The notes: a model not told the origin generated them from the letters alone. A stretch of 22,547 nucleotides of DNA from Lachnospiraceae bacterium (GCA_017475845.1 JAFVEU010000297.1:1-22547), one strand, 5' to 3'; positions 1 through 7,888 are shown, counted from the stretch's first letter. Made by a program: numbers and translations.

Positions 1-594
1 AACCCGGATTCCAGGCCTTTCTCGGTAGATGAATTCTGTGATACCTACGAGCAGATCGCTGAGCTTCAGAAGGAAGGCCTTGTAAGGAATATCGGTATCT
101 CAAACCTCACCATCCCGAAGCTTGAGGCGGTACTTCCCAGGCTTTCCGTAAAGCCCGCGGCCTGTGAGCTGGAGATACATCCCTGCTTCCAGCAGAATGA
201 GCTCATGCAGTATCTTATGGACCATGACATACTTCCTGTTGGCTATATGCCTCTCGGAAGCCCGAGACGCCCCGAAAGGGATATCGTAGAGACCGACATC
301 AACGACATGGCCGAGCCCGTGATCACGGAGATCGCAAAGGCTCACGGCGTCCATCCCGCTCTTATCTGCCTTAAATGGGCACAGCAGAGGGGAGAGATGG
401 CAATACCCTTCTCAATACATAACTATGTTGCGAATCTTAAGTGCGTAACGGAGGATCCTCTGTCAGATGAGGAAATGAAGGCTATAGGAACCATGGAAAG
501 GAACAACCGCCTTGTAAAGGGGCAGGTATTCCTGTGGCCCGGAGCCGAAAGCTGGCATGACCTCTGGGACGAGGACGGAGTAATAGTACAGTAG
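1..594 (+). CDS. Aldo/keto reductase, C-terminal part (5' end outside window)
   Basis: The frame is open from base 1 and ends in TAG at 592-594, so about 197 C-terminal residues are visible and the start is missing. Family landmarks of the AKR TIM barrel are present in order: GISNL, a Q/E-rich ELEIHPCFQQ strand like the usual QxExHP, YMPLG (usual YSPLG), and a helix ending in LKWAQQRG followed by AIPFS and a later NL. AKRs reduce carbonyls to alcohols with NAD(P)H in the cytosol. The usual IPKS, whose lysine contacts the NADPH 2'-phosphate, reads IPFS here, so cofactor preference may be atypical. The catalytic Asp-Tyr-Lys-His part is upstream and not visible. The gene ends 28 bases before the LacI regulator and probably shares its transcript. 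A role on the imported sugar or a derivative is inference from context. Confidence 0.88.
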   Translation, partial: NPDSRPFSVDEFCDTYEQIAELQKEGLVRNIGISNLTIPKLEAVLPRLSVKPAACELEIHPCFQQNELMQYLMDHDILPVGYMPLGSPRRPERDIVETDINDMAEPVITEIAKAHGVHPALICLKWAQQRGEMAIPFSIHNYVANLKCVTEDPLSDEEMKAIGTMERNNRLVKGQVFLWPGAESWHDLWDEDGVIVQ

Positions 595-622
595 GAAAAA
601 GAGAAAGAGAAGAGGATCACTC

Positions 623-1648
623 ATGCCTGCTACCATCAAGGATATAAAAGAAGAGACGGGGCTGTCCCTGGCGACCATATCCAAATACCTTAACGGAGGA
701 AATGTACTTCCCAAAAACAGGGAAAAGCTGGACGCTGCAGTGAACAAGCTCCACTACCAGGTGAATGAGATCGCCAGAGGGCTGGTGACCAACAGCACCA
801 GGACCGTAGGGGTAAGCGTTTTCGACATCACGGATGTATTTAACGGAGTGATCCTCCACGAGATAGGGGTACAGCTTTCAAAGCTCGGCTACGGCATGCT
901 CATAGTGGATTCCGCCAATGATCATGAAAGGGAGGCAAAGAATATCCGCTTTCTTGTGAACAAGAAGGTTGACGGTATCATCTCCCTTCCCGTGGCCGGA
1001 AGCTCGGAGGTTTTGAATCCCGCTTTCGGAGCGGATATCCCGGTGGTATTGCTGGACAGGCAGTACTGGGACCGCTCCCTTGACAGCGTCACCATAAATA
1101 ACAGGGAAGCTGCAGCGGGGGCTGTAAAGTATCTTATCGATAACGGCCACAGGAAGATCGCCGTTATCTGTGCCAAAAAAGAATTCACGGGCCGGGAGAG
1201 ATATGACGGTTTTATGAAAGCCATGGATGAGGCCGGTCTCCCGGTACCCGTGGAATATATAGAGGACGGAGATCACAGCATGGAACACGGCTATGCCGCC
1301 ATGAACCGTCTTTTAAAGCTTGAAGACCGCCCCACAGCCGTATTCTCCAGCAATTACGGCATCAATATGGGGGTGATCATGGCCCTGAACGAATCCCAGA
1401 TCAACTGCCCCGAGGATATTTCCGTTATGGGCTTCGATAAACTTATGCTTTCCAACGTATTAAAGACACAGCTCACTGTTATAGAACAGCCTATGGAACG
1501 TTTCGGGCAGAAGGGCGTGGAGATCCTTATGCAGAGGATAAACGAAAAGAAGGAAAACAAGGGAAGTCTGGGTGACGAAGGGCATATTAACATTGTTCTC
1601 AGAACAAGAATGCATATTGGCGGTTCTGTCAATAAGATCTCTCATTAA
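623..1648 (+). CDS. LacI-family transcriptional regulator
   Basis: A 341-residue protein, normal length for the family. Residues 4-23 form the LacI helix-turn-helix (TIKDIKEETGLSLATISKYL). Residues 47-54 (VNEIARGL) match the hinge helix, with Leu54 where LacI and PurR insert a leucine into a central CpG. From about residue 60 a periplasmic-binding-protein-like sensor domain follows, with GIISLP, PVVLLDR, INNREA, GHRKIAVI and the late MGFDKL motif. It should bind DNA as a dimer and respond to a sugar or sugar derivative. The start is ATG with AGAGG seven bases upstream. The CpG-centred palindrome at 1713-1722, in front of the sugar transporter, is its likely operator. Repression in the absence of ligand is inference from operator position. 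Confidence 0.95.
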   Translation: MPATIKDIKEETGLSLATISKYLNGGNVLPKNREKLDAAVNKLHYQVNEIARGLVTNSTRTVGVSVFDITDVFNGVILHEIGVQLSKLGYGMLIVDSANDHEREAKNIRFLVNKKVDGIISLPVAGSSEVLNPAFGADIPVVLLDRQYWDRSLDSVTINNREAAAGAVKYLIDNGHRKIAVICAKKEFTGRERYDGFMKAMDEAGLPVPVEYIEDGDHSMEHGYAAMNRLLKLEDRPTAVFSSNYGINMGVIMALNESQINCPEDISVMGFDKLMLSNVLKTQLTVIEQPMERFGQKGVEILMQRINEKKENKGSLGDEGHINIVLRTRMHIGGSVNKISH

Positions 1649-1672
1649 ATTATTAAAAATAACAGAAATCAC

Positions 1673-1701
1673 TTGACATTATTATCGTTATATAGGATAA
1701 T
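1673..1701 (+). promoter_or_regulatory. Sigma-A promoter of the sugar ABC operon
   Basis: TTGACA at 1673-1678 is a perfect -35 box, followed by exactly 17 bases and GATAAT (5 of 6 to TATAAT) at 1696-1701. It faces the permease gene starting at 1774, giving a leader of roughly 65 bases. This is the cleanest promoter in the window. Confidence 0.85.
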
Positions 1702-1712
1702 TGCCAAAGAGC

Positions 1713-1722
1713 GAAACGTTTC
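1713..1722. promoter_or_regulatory. Candidate LacI-family operator
   Basis: GAAACGTTTC is a perfect 10-base palindrome with a central CG, typical of LacI-family operators. It begins 11 bases after the -10 box, at about +5 to +14, where a bound repressor would block initiation or promoter clearance. The regulator encoded just upstream (623-1648) is the obvious ligand. CcpA or another LacI-type protein could also bind such a site. Confidence 0.7.
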
Positions 1723-1773
1723 ACCTTTTTCTTCTCAAAATGTTGTACAAAAGGCGAAGACAGGAGGAAGCTG

Positions 1774-2760
1774 ATGGAAAAGTTCAAACAAAATCCTCTG
1801 GTAAAAAAACTGGGATTTAACAGGATAGTTCTCTGCGGAGTGCTTATCCTCATGTATATCTTCTTCTCGATACTGGTTCCCGCCGTTACAGGATCGCAGT
1901 TCGCGGGGATGAGCCACATAATGGGAGCATTGAATTATGCTTATTTCCTCGGATTTCTTTCCCTGGGTGTTACCTTTGTGATAGCCACGGGAGGTATCGA
2001 CTTTTCGATAGGACCGGTAATGTTCTGCTGCGGCCTTGTTTCCGGTTACTGCCTTATGACCTATAATATGCCGCTTCCGGTATGCCTCCTGATAAGCGTT
2101 CTGATCGGCGCTCTCTTCGGACTCTGGAACGGATATCTGGTGGCATACTGGAGCGTTCCTCCCTTCATCGTATCCATGGCTTCCATGAATATGGCCAAGG
2201 GAATAGCTTCCGTATTTACAAAGACCCAGTCTGTGAGCTGGCCCAGATCCACCGATGCCAACGGCTGGTTCAGAAACCTTATAAAGATGGGCGGCATCCC
2301 CACCGGACTGATCTGTTTCCTGGTGGCGGCCGTTATCTGCGCCATCATTTTGAATAACACCAGATTCGGACGCTACATCATCTGTCTCGGCAGCAACAAA
2401 GAGGCAGTGAGGCTTTCGGGTGTGGATACCAGAAAGTGGCAGATGTTTGCATATCTTATGTGCGGACTTCTGGTAGGTATCGCCACCATATTCTTCGTAG
2501 GAACATATACCACGGTACAGCCCGGTTACGGAGACCAGTACAATAACGAAGCCATTGCGGGCTGCGTTATGGGAGGCACCTCCATGGCGGGAGGTCTTGC
2601 GTCCATCGGAGGAACGGTGATAGGAGTGTTCATCATCTCACTTCTTCAGGAAGGGATCCTGGCGCTGAAGCTTACCAAGGACGTACAGCTCATCATCACC
2701 GGACTCATCGTTATCGTTGCTGTATATGCGGACGTAATGGCAAGACGCAGGAAGAACTGA
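1774..2760 (+). CDS. Sugar ABC transporter permease 1 (RbsC-like)
   Basis: A 328-residue integral membrane protein of the branched-chain/ribose permease family (BPD_transp_2), with hydrophobic segments throughout consistent with about 8-10 membrane helices. The family hallmark GGIDFSIG is at residues 73-80 (usual form GGIDLSVG), and the late GGTSMAGG glycine cluster also fits. It would form half of the inner-membrane channel, pairing with the second permease (4368-5363) and driven by the ATPase encoded next. The ATG start has AGGAGG six bases upstream (1762-1767). It is the first gene after the promoter and palindrome. Sugar is the likely substrate class because of the RbsA/RbsC type; the specific sugar is not evident. 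Confidence 0.93.
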   Translation: MEKFKQNPLVKKLGFNRIVLCGVLILMYIFFSILVPAVTGSQFAGMSHIMGALNYAYFLGFLSLGVTFVIATGGIDFSIGPVMFCCGLVSGYCLMTYNMPLPVCLLISVLIGALFGLWNGYLVAYWSVPPFIVSMASMNMAKGIASVFTKTQSVSWPRSTDANGWFRNLIKMGGIPTGLICFLVAAVICAIILNNTRFGRYIICLGSNKEAVRLSGVDTRKWQMFAYLMCGLLVGIATIFFVGTYTTVQPGYGDQYNNEAIAGCVMGGTSMAGGLASIGGTVIGVFIISLLQEGILALKLTKDVQLIITGLIVIVAVYADVMARRRKN

Positions 2761-2778
2761 TAAGGGAAGGAGATACTC

Positions 2779-4275
2779 ATGGGTGAAGTCATTCTACAGA
2801 TGAAGGATATCGATAAATCTTTCCCCGGCGTGCATGCCCTCGATCATGTAGGTTTTGAGGTCAGAAGAGGCGAAGTACATGCCCTTATGGGTGAGAACGG
2901 CGCCGGAAAATCCACGCTGATGAAGGTTCTTACCGGTATCTACAAGAAGGATTCCGGAAGCATCATATACAAGGGAAAGGAAGTGGAATTCCACAATACC
3001 AGGGAAGCTCAGGATAACGGAGTTGTAATCGTGCATCAGGAGCTGAACATGGTGGGAGATCTTTCCGTGGCGCAGAACATCTTTATCGGACGGGAGCCCA
3101 GAAAGGGTCTGCGTATCGATGACAAAAAGATGATCGAAGATTCAAAAGCGCTCTTTGACAGGCTTCGTATCGACATAGATCCTACGGAAAAAATGAGCGA
3201 ACTCACAGTGGGCAAGCAGCAGATGTGCGAGATAGCCAAGGCCATTTCCCACAATGCGGAGCTCATCATCTTTGACGAGCCCTCCGCTGCTCTTACGGAA
3301 AAGGAGATAGAGGATCTCTTTTCCATCATAAGGGATCTGAAAGCCCAGGATCTGGGGATCATCTATATATCCCACAGGATGGACGAGATAAAGGTCATCA
3401 CGGACCGGGTTACCGTCATGAGAGACGGAGGCTATGTGGGAACCCTGATCACCGCAGACTGTACAAAGGAAGACATCATCAACATGATGGTGGGCCGTGT
3501 TATATATGAAAAACCCAAGGAAAAGAGTCTGGTACCCGATGATGCGCCGGTAGTGCTCAAGGTTGAGCACCTGAATGCCGGAAAGATGGTACAGGATGTT
3601 TCCTTTGAGCTCCGCAAGGGTGAGATATTAGGCTTCTCGGGACTTATGGGAGCCGGACGAACAGAGACAGCAAGAGCTATCTTCGGTGCGGATCCGAAGC
3701 AGAGCGGTGATATCTATGTGAATGGCGAAAAGGTTGAGATCAATTCTCCTGAGGATGCGGTAAAGCACGGTATAGGCTATCTTTCCGAGGACCGCAGAAG
3801 ATTCGGTATAGTGGTTGGAAAGTCGATCGTCGAGAACTCGACCATGGCAACCCTCGAAGAGTATATGAACGGCATCTTCATCAATAAGGGCAAGGAAAAA
3901 GAAGCTGCCGAGAGATACATTAATGAACTGGGTACAAAGACACCTTCATCTGACCAGCTGGTAGTCAATCTTTCCGGCGGAAACCAGCAGAAGGTGGTCA
4001 TAGCCAAGTGGCTGGTGAGGAACAGCGATATCCTTATCTTCGATGAGCCCACCAGAGGTATAGATGTAGGTGCCAAGAATGAGATCTACAAACTCATGAA
4101 CAGACTGGCAGCTGAGGGCAAATCCATCATAATGATCTCCTCCGAAATGACCGAGATCCTTCGTATGAGCGACAGGATAGTCATCATGTGCGAAGGCAGG
4201 AAGACCGGAGAGGTCAAGATAGAAGAAGCTACACAGGAGCTGATAATGGACAAGGCTACACGCCAGATGTCCTGA
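2779..4275 (+). CDS. Sugar ABC transporter ATP-binding protein (RbsA/MglA-like, two nucleotide-binding domains)
   Basis: A 498-residue tandem ABC ATPase, the usual length for RbsA/MglA/XylG proteins. The first domain has Walker A GENGAGKS (38-45), a degenerate signature LTVGKQQ (about 142-148) and Walker B IIFDEP (around Asp166-Glu167). The second has a degenerate Walker A GLMGAGRT (288-295), a canonical LSGGNQQ signature (398-404) and Walker B LIFDEPTRGID (419-429). The split, with a good Walker A in one half and a good signature in the other, is normal for this family. It powers import from the cytoplasmic face for the two flanking permeases. The start has a GAAGGAGA ribosome site and lies 18 bases after the first permease, so the genes are co-transcribed. 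Confidence 0.95.
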   Translation: MGEVILQMKDIDKSFPGVHALDHVGFEVRRGEVHALMGENGAGKSTLMKVLTGIYKKDSGSIIYKGKEVEFHNTREAQDNGVVIVHQELNMVGDLSVAQNIFIGREPRKGLRIDDKKMIEDSKALFDRLRIDIDPTEKMSELTVGKQQMCEIAKAISHNAELIIFDEPSAALTEKEIEDLFSIIRDLKAQDLGIIYISHRMDEIKVITDRVTVMRDGGYVGTLITADCTKEDIINMMVGRVIYEKPKEKSLVPDDAPVVLKVEHLNAGKMVQDVSFELRKGEILGFSGLMGAGRTETARAIFGADPKQSGDIYVNGEKVEINSPEDAVKHGIGYLSEDRRRFGIVVGKSIVENSTMATLEEYMNGIFINKGKEKEAAERYINELGTKTPSSDQLVVNLSGGNQQKVVIAKWLVRNSDILIFDEPTRGIDVGAKNEIYKLMNRLAAEGKSIIMISSEMTEILRMSDRIVIMCEGRKTGEVKIEEATQELIMDKATRQMS

Positions 4276-4282
4276 AATGTCA

Positions 4283-4345
4283 TGCCCCTGAGGGGGCAGG
4301 ATCTGTGCGCTGCCGCGCGCCGAAGGCGCATCTGACCGGCAGTGC
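4283..4345 (+). other. Structured intergenic element between ATPase and second permease
   Basis: The 92-base gap holds two hairpins. The first is TGCCCC/GGGGCA at 4283-4298 with a four-base loop. The second, 4307-4345, has a nine-base outer stem (4307-4315 with 4337-4345, one G-U pair), an inner stem GCGCC/GGCGC (4317-4321, 4325-4329) closing a GAA loop, and a seven-base bulge on the 3' side. No T-run follows, so it is not a standard terminator. It resembles the element at 11821-11862 and, less closely, one near 18197. It may set transcript stability or processing between ATPase and permease messages, or be a dispersed repeat; both are inference. Confidence 0.55.
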
Positions 4346-4367
4346 CCGATAAAAACCGGAGGCCGAA

Positions 4368-5363
4368 ATGCAGAAAAAGAAATCACTCGGAATACTTTCA
4401 GATCAAAAGGGTATAGTTTTTATAATAGTGATCCTGCTTTATATCTTCTTTTCCATTATAAGCAAGGATTTCCGCAAATATTCCACACTGGTCATGATGC
4501 TGGATTCCACATATTACATCCTCTTAATGGCGATCGGTGTGACCTTCCCTCTTATAACCGGAGGAGTTGACCTGTCCATAGGAACTGGGATGATCTGTTA
4601 CGGACTGACCGGCGGATATCTGGTGGTACAGAAGGGCTTCCCCACCTGGGTGGGGCTTCTGGTGGCTGTATCCTTCGGACTGATCATAGGAATAATTAAC
4701 GGTGTGCTGATCGCGATCATGGATCTGCCTCCTTTCCTGGCAACACTCTGTACCTGCATGATGACAAGAGGACTGGGTTCCATCTGCGCAAAGAGCTTTG
4801 CCATTCCCTGGCCCGGAGCCAAGGCGGATGGAGGATGGTTCCACGCCATATTCAAGCTCACGGTGGGAGCCGGAAGAAAGGCGATGAATTACCCCGTTGG
4901 AGTCATTGTTCTGGCGGTCATAGTCCTGATAATGAGCTTTGTCCTTAACCACACCAGAGTCGGACGCTATACCATAGCCATAGGAAGCAACAAGGAGGCC
5001 ACCAGGCTTTCCGGTGTAAATGTTAAGGCATACCACATCACGGCTTACGCCATCAGCGGACTTTTTGCGGGACTTGCAAGCCTTGCTTACGCGGCAGCCA
5101 TTCCCACAATACAGCCCGGAACTGGTGCAGGTCTCGAGCTGGATGCCATAGGCGGAGCCATAGTGGGCGGCGTTTCTCCCACGGGAGGAGCCGGATCGAT
5201 AATAGGAACCATGCTGGGAGTTTTCGTTATCCAGCTCCTGAAGACGGGACTTCCCTATATAGGTCTGGAAGCTAACTGGCAGCAGATCGTTACGGGTCTT
5301 GTGCTCATCGGAGCCGTTCTCATCGATGTCATCAAGCAGAGAAGGGCCGCACTGGAGGGCTGA
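4368..5363 (+). CDS. Sugar ABC transporter permease 2 (RbsC-like)
   Basis: A 331-residue multi-pass membrane protein of the same family as the first permease, with GGVDLSIG at residues 65-72 and the late glycine-rich GGAIVGGVSPTGG stretch. It shares motifs such as HTRVGRYTIAIGSNKEATRLSGV with the first permease (NTRFGRYIICLGSNKEAVRLSGV region), showing the two are paralogues. Two different permeases suggest a heterodimeric channel, as in YtfT/YjfF-type systems, unlike the RbsC homodimer. GGAGG at 4358-4362 lies five bases before the ATG. The separation from the ATPase by a hairpin-rich spacer is unusual for subunits needed in equal amounts. Confidence 0.93.
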   Translation: MQKKKSLGILSDQKGIVFIIVILLYIFFSIISKDFRKYSTLVMMLDSTYYILLMAIGVTFPLITGGVDLSIGTGMICYGLTGGYLVVQKGFPTWVGLLVAVSFGLIIGIINGVLIAIMDLPPFLATLCTCMMTRGLGSICAKSFAIPWPGAKADGGWFHAIFKLTVGAGRKAMNYPVGVIVLAVIVLIMSFVLNHTRVGRYTIAIGSNKEATRLSGVNVKAYHITAYAISGLFAGLASLAYAAAIPTIQPGTGAGLELDAIGGAIVGGVSPTGGAGSIIGTMLGVFVIQLLKTGLPYIGLEANWQQIVTGLVLIGAVLIDVIKQRRAALEG

Positions 5364-5387
5364 CCATCATCCTTTTAAGATATGTGA

Positions 5388-5452
5388 CGGCAGAATGCCG
5401 ATCCATATAAACCGGTCTTAATTATGATCGGAACACCACCGGAGAAAGGTGG
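5388..5452 (+). other. Hairpins in the leader of the binding-protein gene
   Basis: The 126-base gap between permease 2 and the binding-protein gene contains CGGCA-GAA-TGCCG at 5388-5400, a five-base stem with a GAA loop, and CCACC/GGTGG at 5436-5452 with a seven-base purine loop. An AT-rich stretch and the ribosome site follow. Neither hairpin has a terminal T-run. Hairpins upstream of binding-protein genes often protect the downstream message so the binding protein exceeds the membrane subunits; applying that here is inference. Confidence 0.5.
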
Positions 5453-5489
5453 AAACCATATAATTATTTTTCATAAAAGGAGGAAAATT

Positions 5490-6785
5490 ATGAAAAAGAA
5501 GTTACTTGCAACTTTACTTACAGCAGCTATGACAGCTTCACTTCTGGCCGGCTGTGGCGGATCAGCAGCTTCAACCGATTCCGCACCCGCAGCAGCACCT
5601 GCAGCAGAGGAAGCAGCACCTGCAGCAGAGCCTGCTAAGGAAGAGGCAGCACCTGCAGCAGAGGAAGCAGCTCCCGCAGAGGAAGCAGCACCTGCAGAAG
5701 AAGCAGCACCTGCAGCAGAGGCTACAGCCAATGCAGGCGACAACGACAAGCTTGCAGGAACCCAGTTCGAGGGAACCACAGCTAAAGAGGCGTATAACTT
5801 TGCCATCGACGTTAAGTCATTCCAGTCAACATACTGGCAGGCAGCCCTTAAGGGTATGGATATGGCAGCAGCCGAGCTCGGCATCACCTATGATGCACAC
5901 GGCCCCAACTCCGAGTCCGATATCGCTGACCAGGTTAACATGCTGAACGCAGACATCACATCAAAGCCCGCAGGAATCGGTCTTGCAGCCTGCGATACCA
6001 CATCCGTTCTTGATTCCCTTCAGGATGCAAAGGATGCCGGCATCCCCGTTGTATGTTTCGATACCGGTGTTGCTGATGCTCCCGCAGGATCAGTAGTAGC
6101 TACAGTTGCTACAGACAACTCCCAGGCCGGAGAAGTTGCAGCCGAGAATATGTATGCAGCTCTTAAGGACGTTATCGGAAGCGCTGACAAGCAGGTTCGT
6201 ATCGGTGAGATCAACCAGGATGCTACAGCTCTTAACATCCAGCAGAGAGGTCTCGGATTCATCAACAAGATGATCTCCCTCCTTAAGGCTGACGGAAAGA
6301 CCGTTGCAGTAGTTGGTAACGAATTCTATGTAAACGCAGCAGAAGGCGCAGACGCTGACGAGGCTTCAGCAAACGTTGTCATCGAAGTAGCAGTTCCCGC
6401 ACAGACCACTGTTGAGCTCTGCACAACCGAGGCTTCAACCATCCTTTCAAAGGAAGACACCATCGGCGTATTCGGTTCAAACCAGACAGCAGCAGAGGGA
6501 CTCCTTGCAGCTAACTCCAACCTGAACCTTCTTGGAACAGACGCAGCAGCCGGCGAAGTGATCGGTATCGGATTTGACGCCGGATCAGTTATCAAGGGCG
6601 CTATCAACGACGGCACAATGTACGGCGCTGTTACCCAGTCTCCTCTGATGATGGGTTACTACTGCCTGTATGCTCTTACAAAGGCTGCTAACGGAGAGGC
6701 CGTTTCCGATCTTCCTACAAACGGATATTGGTACAACAAGGACAACATCAACGATCCTGAGATCGCTCCCAACCTTTATGACTAA
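5490..6785 (+). CDS. Sugar ABC transporter substrate-binding lipoprotein
   Basis: A 431-residue extracellular lipoprotein. MKKKLLATLL followed by a hydrophobic core and LLAGC gives a type II signal peptide with lipidated Cys22. Residues about 28-80 are a low-complexity linker of repeated EEAAPA units. From about residue 95 a periplasmic-binding-protein type 4 domain runs to the end (FAIDVKSFQSTYWQAALKGM, ADQVNML, PVVCFDTG, ATDNSQAGEVAAENM, IGFDAGSVIKGAI). It captures the sugar outside the cell and delivers it to the two permeases. I chose ATG 5490 because AAAGGAGGA lies just upstream and the signal peptide begins there; an in-frame ATG at 5424 would add 22 residues that disrupt it. The coding style is rich in GCA, GTA and AAG codons, as expected for a highly expressed gene. 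Confidence 0.95.
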   Translation: MKKKLLATLLTAAMTASLLAGCGGSAASTDSAPAAAPAAEEAAPAAEPAKEEAAPAAEEAAPAEEAAPAEEAAPAAEATANAGDNDKLAGTQFEGTTAKEAYNFAIDVKSFQSTYWQAALKGMDMAAAELGITYDAHGPNSESDIADQVNMLNADITSKPAGIGLAACDTTSVLDSLQDAKDAGIPVVCFDTGVADAPAGSVVATVATDNSQAGEVAAENMYAALKDVIGSADKQVRIGEINQDATALNIQQRGLGFINKMISLLKADGKTVAVVGNEFYVNAAEGADADEASANVVIEVAVPAQTTVELCTTEASTILSKEDTIGVFGSNQTAAEGLLAANSNLNLLGTDAAAGEVIGIGFDAGSVIKGAINDGTMYGAVTQSPLMMGYYCLYALTKAANGEAVSDLPTNGYWYNKDNINDPEIAPNLYD

Positions 6786-6811
6786 TAGCATATAATCTGT
6801 GCAAAATTAAC

Positions 6812-6842
6812 AGCCCGCCGGGCAAAACCGGCGGGCTTTTTC
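6812..6842 (+). terminator. Intrinsic terminator of the ABC operon
   Basis: A perfect ten-base stem, AGCCCGCCGG (6812-6821) with CCGGCGGGCT (6828-6837), closes a GCAAAA loop and runs directly into TTTTTCT. It starts 26 bases after the binding-protein stop codon. Confidence 0.93.
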
Positions 6843-6857
6843 TCTGAAATTCCGTCT

Positions 6858-6885
6858 AAAAAGAGGAGCGCCCCGGAGGCTCCTC
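6858..6885 (-). terminator. Possible minus-strand intrinsic terminator
   Basis: GAGGAGC (6863-6869) and GCTCCTC (6879-6885) form a seven-base stem. Read on the minus strand, the stem is followed at once by TTTTT (bases 6862-6858), the form of an intrinsic terminator. No minus-strand gene is visible just upstream of it, so what it would terminate is unclear. A weak minus-strand promoter-like pair lies nearby (TTGTTA at 6949-6944, 18 bases, TAGACT at 6925-6920). It may alternatively be a hairpin without that function. Confidence 0.4.
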
Positions 6886-7059
6886 ACCTCCAGGGCTTAT
6901 TATGAAAAAATCATCTAACAGTCTATGTTTACGTTAAGAATGATAACAATTTGTTATGAACAAAATATGAACGCAGGGTTAATATATGGTTAATTAGTAC
7001 AATTAATTATTGTCATCTTCTGTGTTTATAGTGAAAATCGCACATATAGAGAGTTCGTA

Positions 7060-7088
7060 TTGCGGTCAGTGTCTAAAAATGCTAAAAT
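7060..7088 (+). promoter_or_regulatory. Candidate promoter for the Pro/Gln-rich protein and murA
   Basis: TTGCGG (7060-7065), a 17-base spacer and TAAAAT (7083-7088, 5 of 6 to consensus) precede AGGAGG at 7097-7102. Initiation near 7095 would leave a short leader before ATG 7117. The rest of the gap 6843-7059 is AT-rich, with an inverted repeat TTAATT/AATTAA at 6990-7006; no gene was recognised there. Confidence 0.4.
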
Positions 7089-7116
7089 ATCAAATCAGGA
7101 GGTTTTTGGGGGAAAA

Positions 7117-7869
7117 ATGGACGATTTTATGGACAGCCTTGTAAAAGAGGTTGAAGGAAATATCAAGCCGATCCGTTCTGAAAAGATGGACGATCCTTTT
7201 GATGCCCCGAAACAGTCTAAAAGGTCTGCAGGACAGACGATCCGGGCGGTGAAAGAGCCGGTAACCCGGCCTGAACCCCAGCAGGTGCCGCAGCCAGTAC
7301 CCCAGCAGGCACCGCAGCCAGCACCCCAGCCGGTGCCGCAGCCAGCACCCCAGCCTGCACCACAGCCCAGTCCACAGCCTTTACCCCAGAGCTCGTTTCA
7401 GAGCAGTATACAGCCCTCCTATCAGGGGCTGGCCCAGCCTGTTTATCAGATGAACATGCAGCCACAGCCCATCTTTCAGGAGCCTTTTCCACAGCCTGTA
7501 TATCAGGCTCCGATGCCGCGTTCTCTGTTTACGGAACCGGCACCTGTCATGGAACCTGCCGCTCCCCGGGAAGAGAAGAAAGAGGAAGCGGCTGAAAAGA
7601 AAGAGAAGCCTTCAGAAGCTTCCGGTATAAGCAAGGACCTTATGAATGAGGTGGAAAAGGATCTTTTCCTCCATGTTCACAGGGAAAATGTAAAGTGTTA
7701 CAGGAATACCCAGGCCACCATTATCGAGAATACAAATATGGTGAAGCAGGGACTTGAGGACAAGCATTCAAATATTCACAGCTGGCTGCTGATCCTTTTG
7801 GTGCTTTCCATTGTGAATCTCGGAGCAAATGCGCTGCTGATACTTCACATGATCTTCGGTTTTCTGTAA
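7117..7869 (+). CDS. Hypothetical Pro/Gln-rich protein with C-terminal membrane anchor
   Basis: A 250-residue protein that I do not recognise as a named family. It has an acidic, charged N-terminus (MDDFMDSLVKEVEGNI), a long central region built from QPxPQ repeats (bases about 7260-7400) and further Pro/Gln-rich sequence, a charged EEKKEEAAEKKEK segment, a conserved-looking stretch (SKDLMNEVEKDLFLHVHRENVKCYRNTQ) and one hydrophobic segment at the very end (WLLILLVLSIVNLGANALLILHMIFGF). No signal peptide is present. The layout suggests a cytoplasmic protein anchored by its C-terminus. ATG 7117 is preferred over an in-frame TTG at 7060 because the TTG lies in a probable -35 box. It sits 19 bases before murA and is probably co-transcribed, hinting at a cell-envelope role (inference). 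Confidence 0.75.
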   Translation: MDDFMDSLVKEVEGNIKPIRSEKMDDPFDAPKQSKRSAGQTIRAVKEPVTRPEPQQVPQPVPQQAPQPAPQPVPQPAPQPAPQPSPQPLPQSSFQSSIQPSYQGLAQPVYQMNMQPQPIFQEPFPQPVYQAPMPRSLFTEPAPVMEPAAPREEKKEEAAEKKEKPSEASGISKDLMNEVEKDLFLHVHRENVKCYRNTQATIIENTNMVKQGLEDKHSNIHSWLLILLVLSIVNLGANALLILHMIFGFL

Positions 7870-7888
7870 TACAGGGAATGATAAGGAA

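Noticed and set aside
5424..5489. Upstream in-frame ATG for the binding protein
   Set aside because: It would put 22 polar residues before the lipoprotein signal peptide; ATG 5490 has a strong ribosome site.
5554..5946. Gln-rich open frame overlapping the binding-protein gene
   Set aside because: It is the GCAGCACCTGCAGAG repeat read in a shifted frame and has no supporting start or family.
7060..7116. TTG 7060 as start of the Pro/Gln-rich protein
   Set aside because: It overlaps a plausible -35 box and has no ribosome site; ATG 7117 follows AGGAGG and a G-rich stretch.
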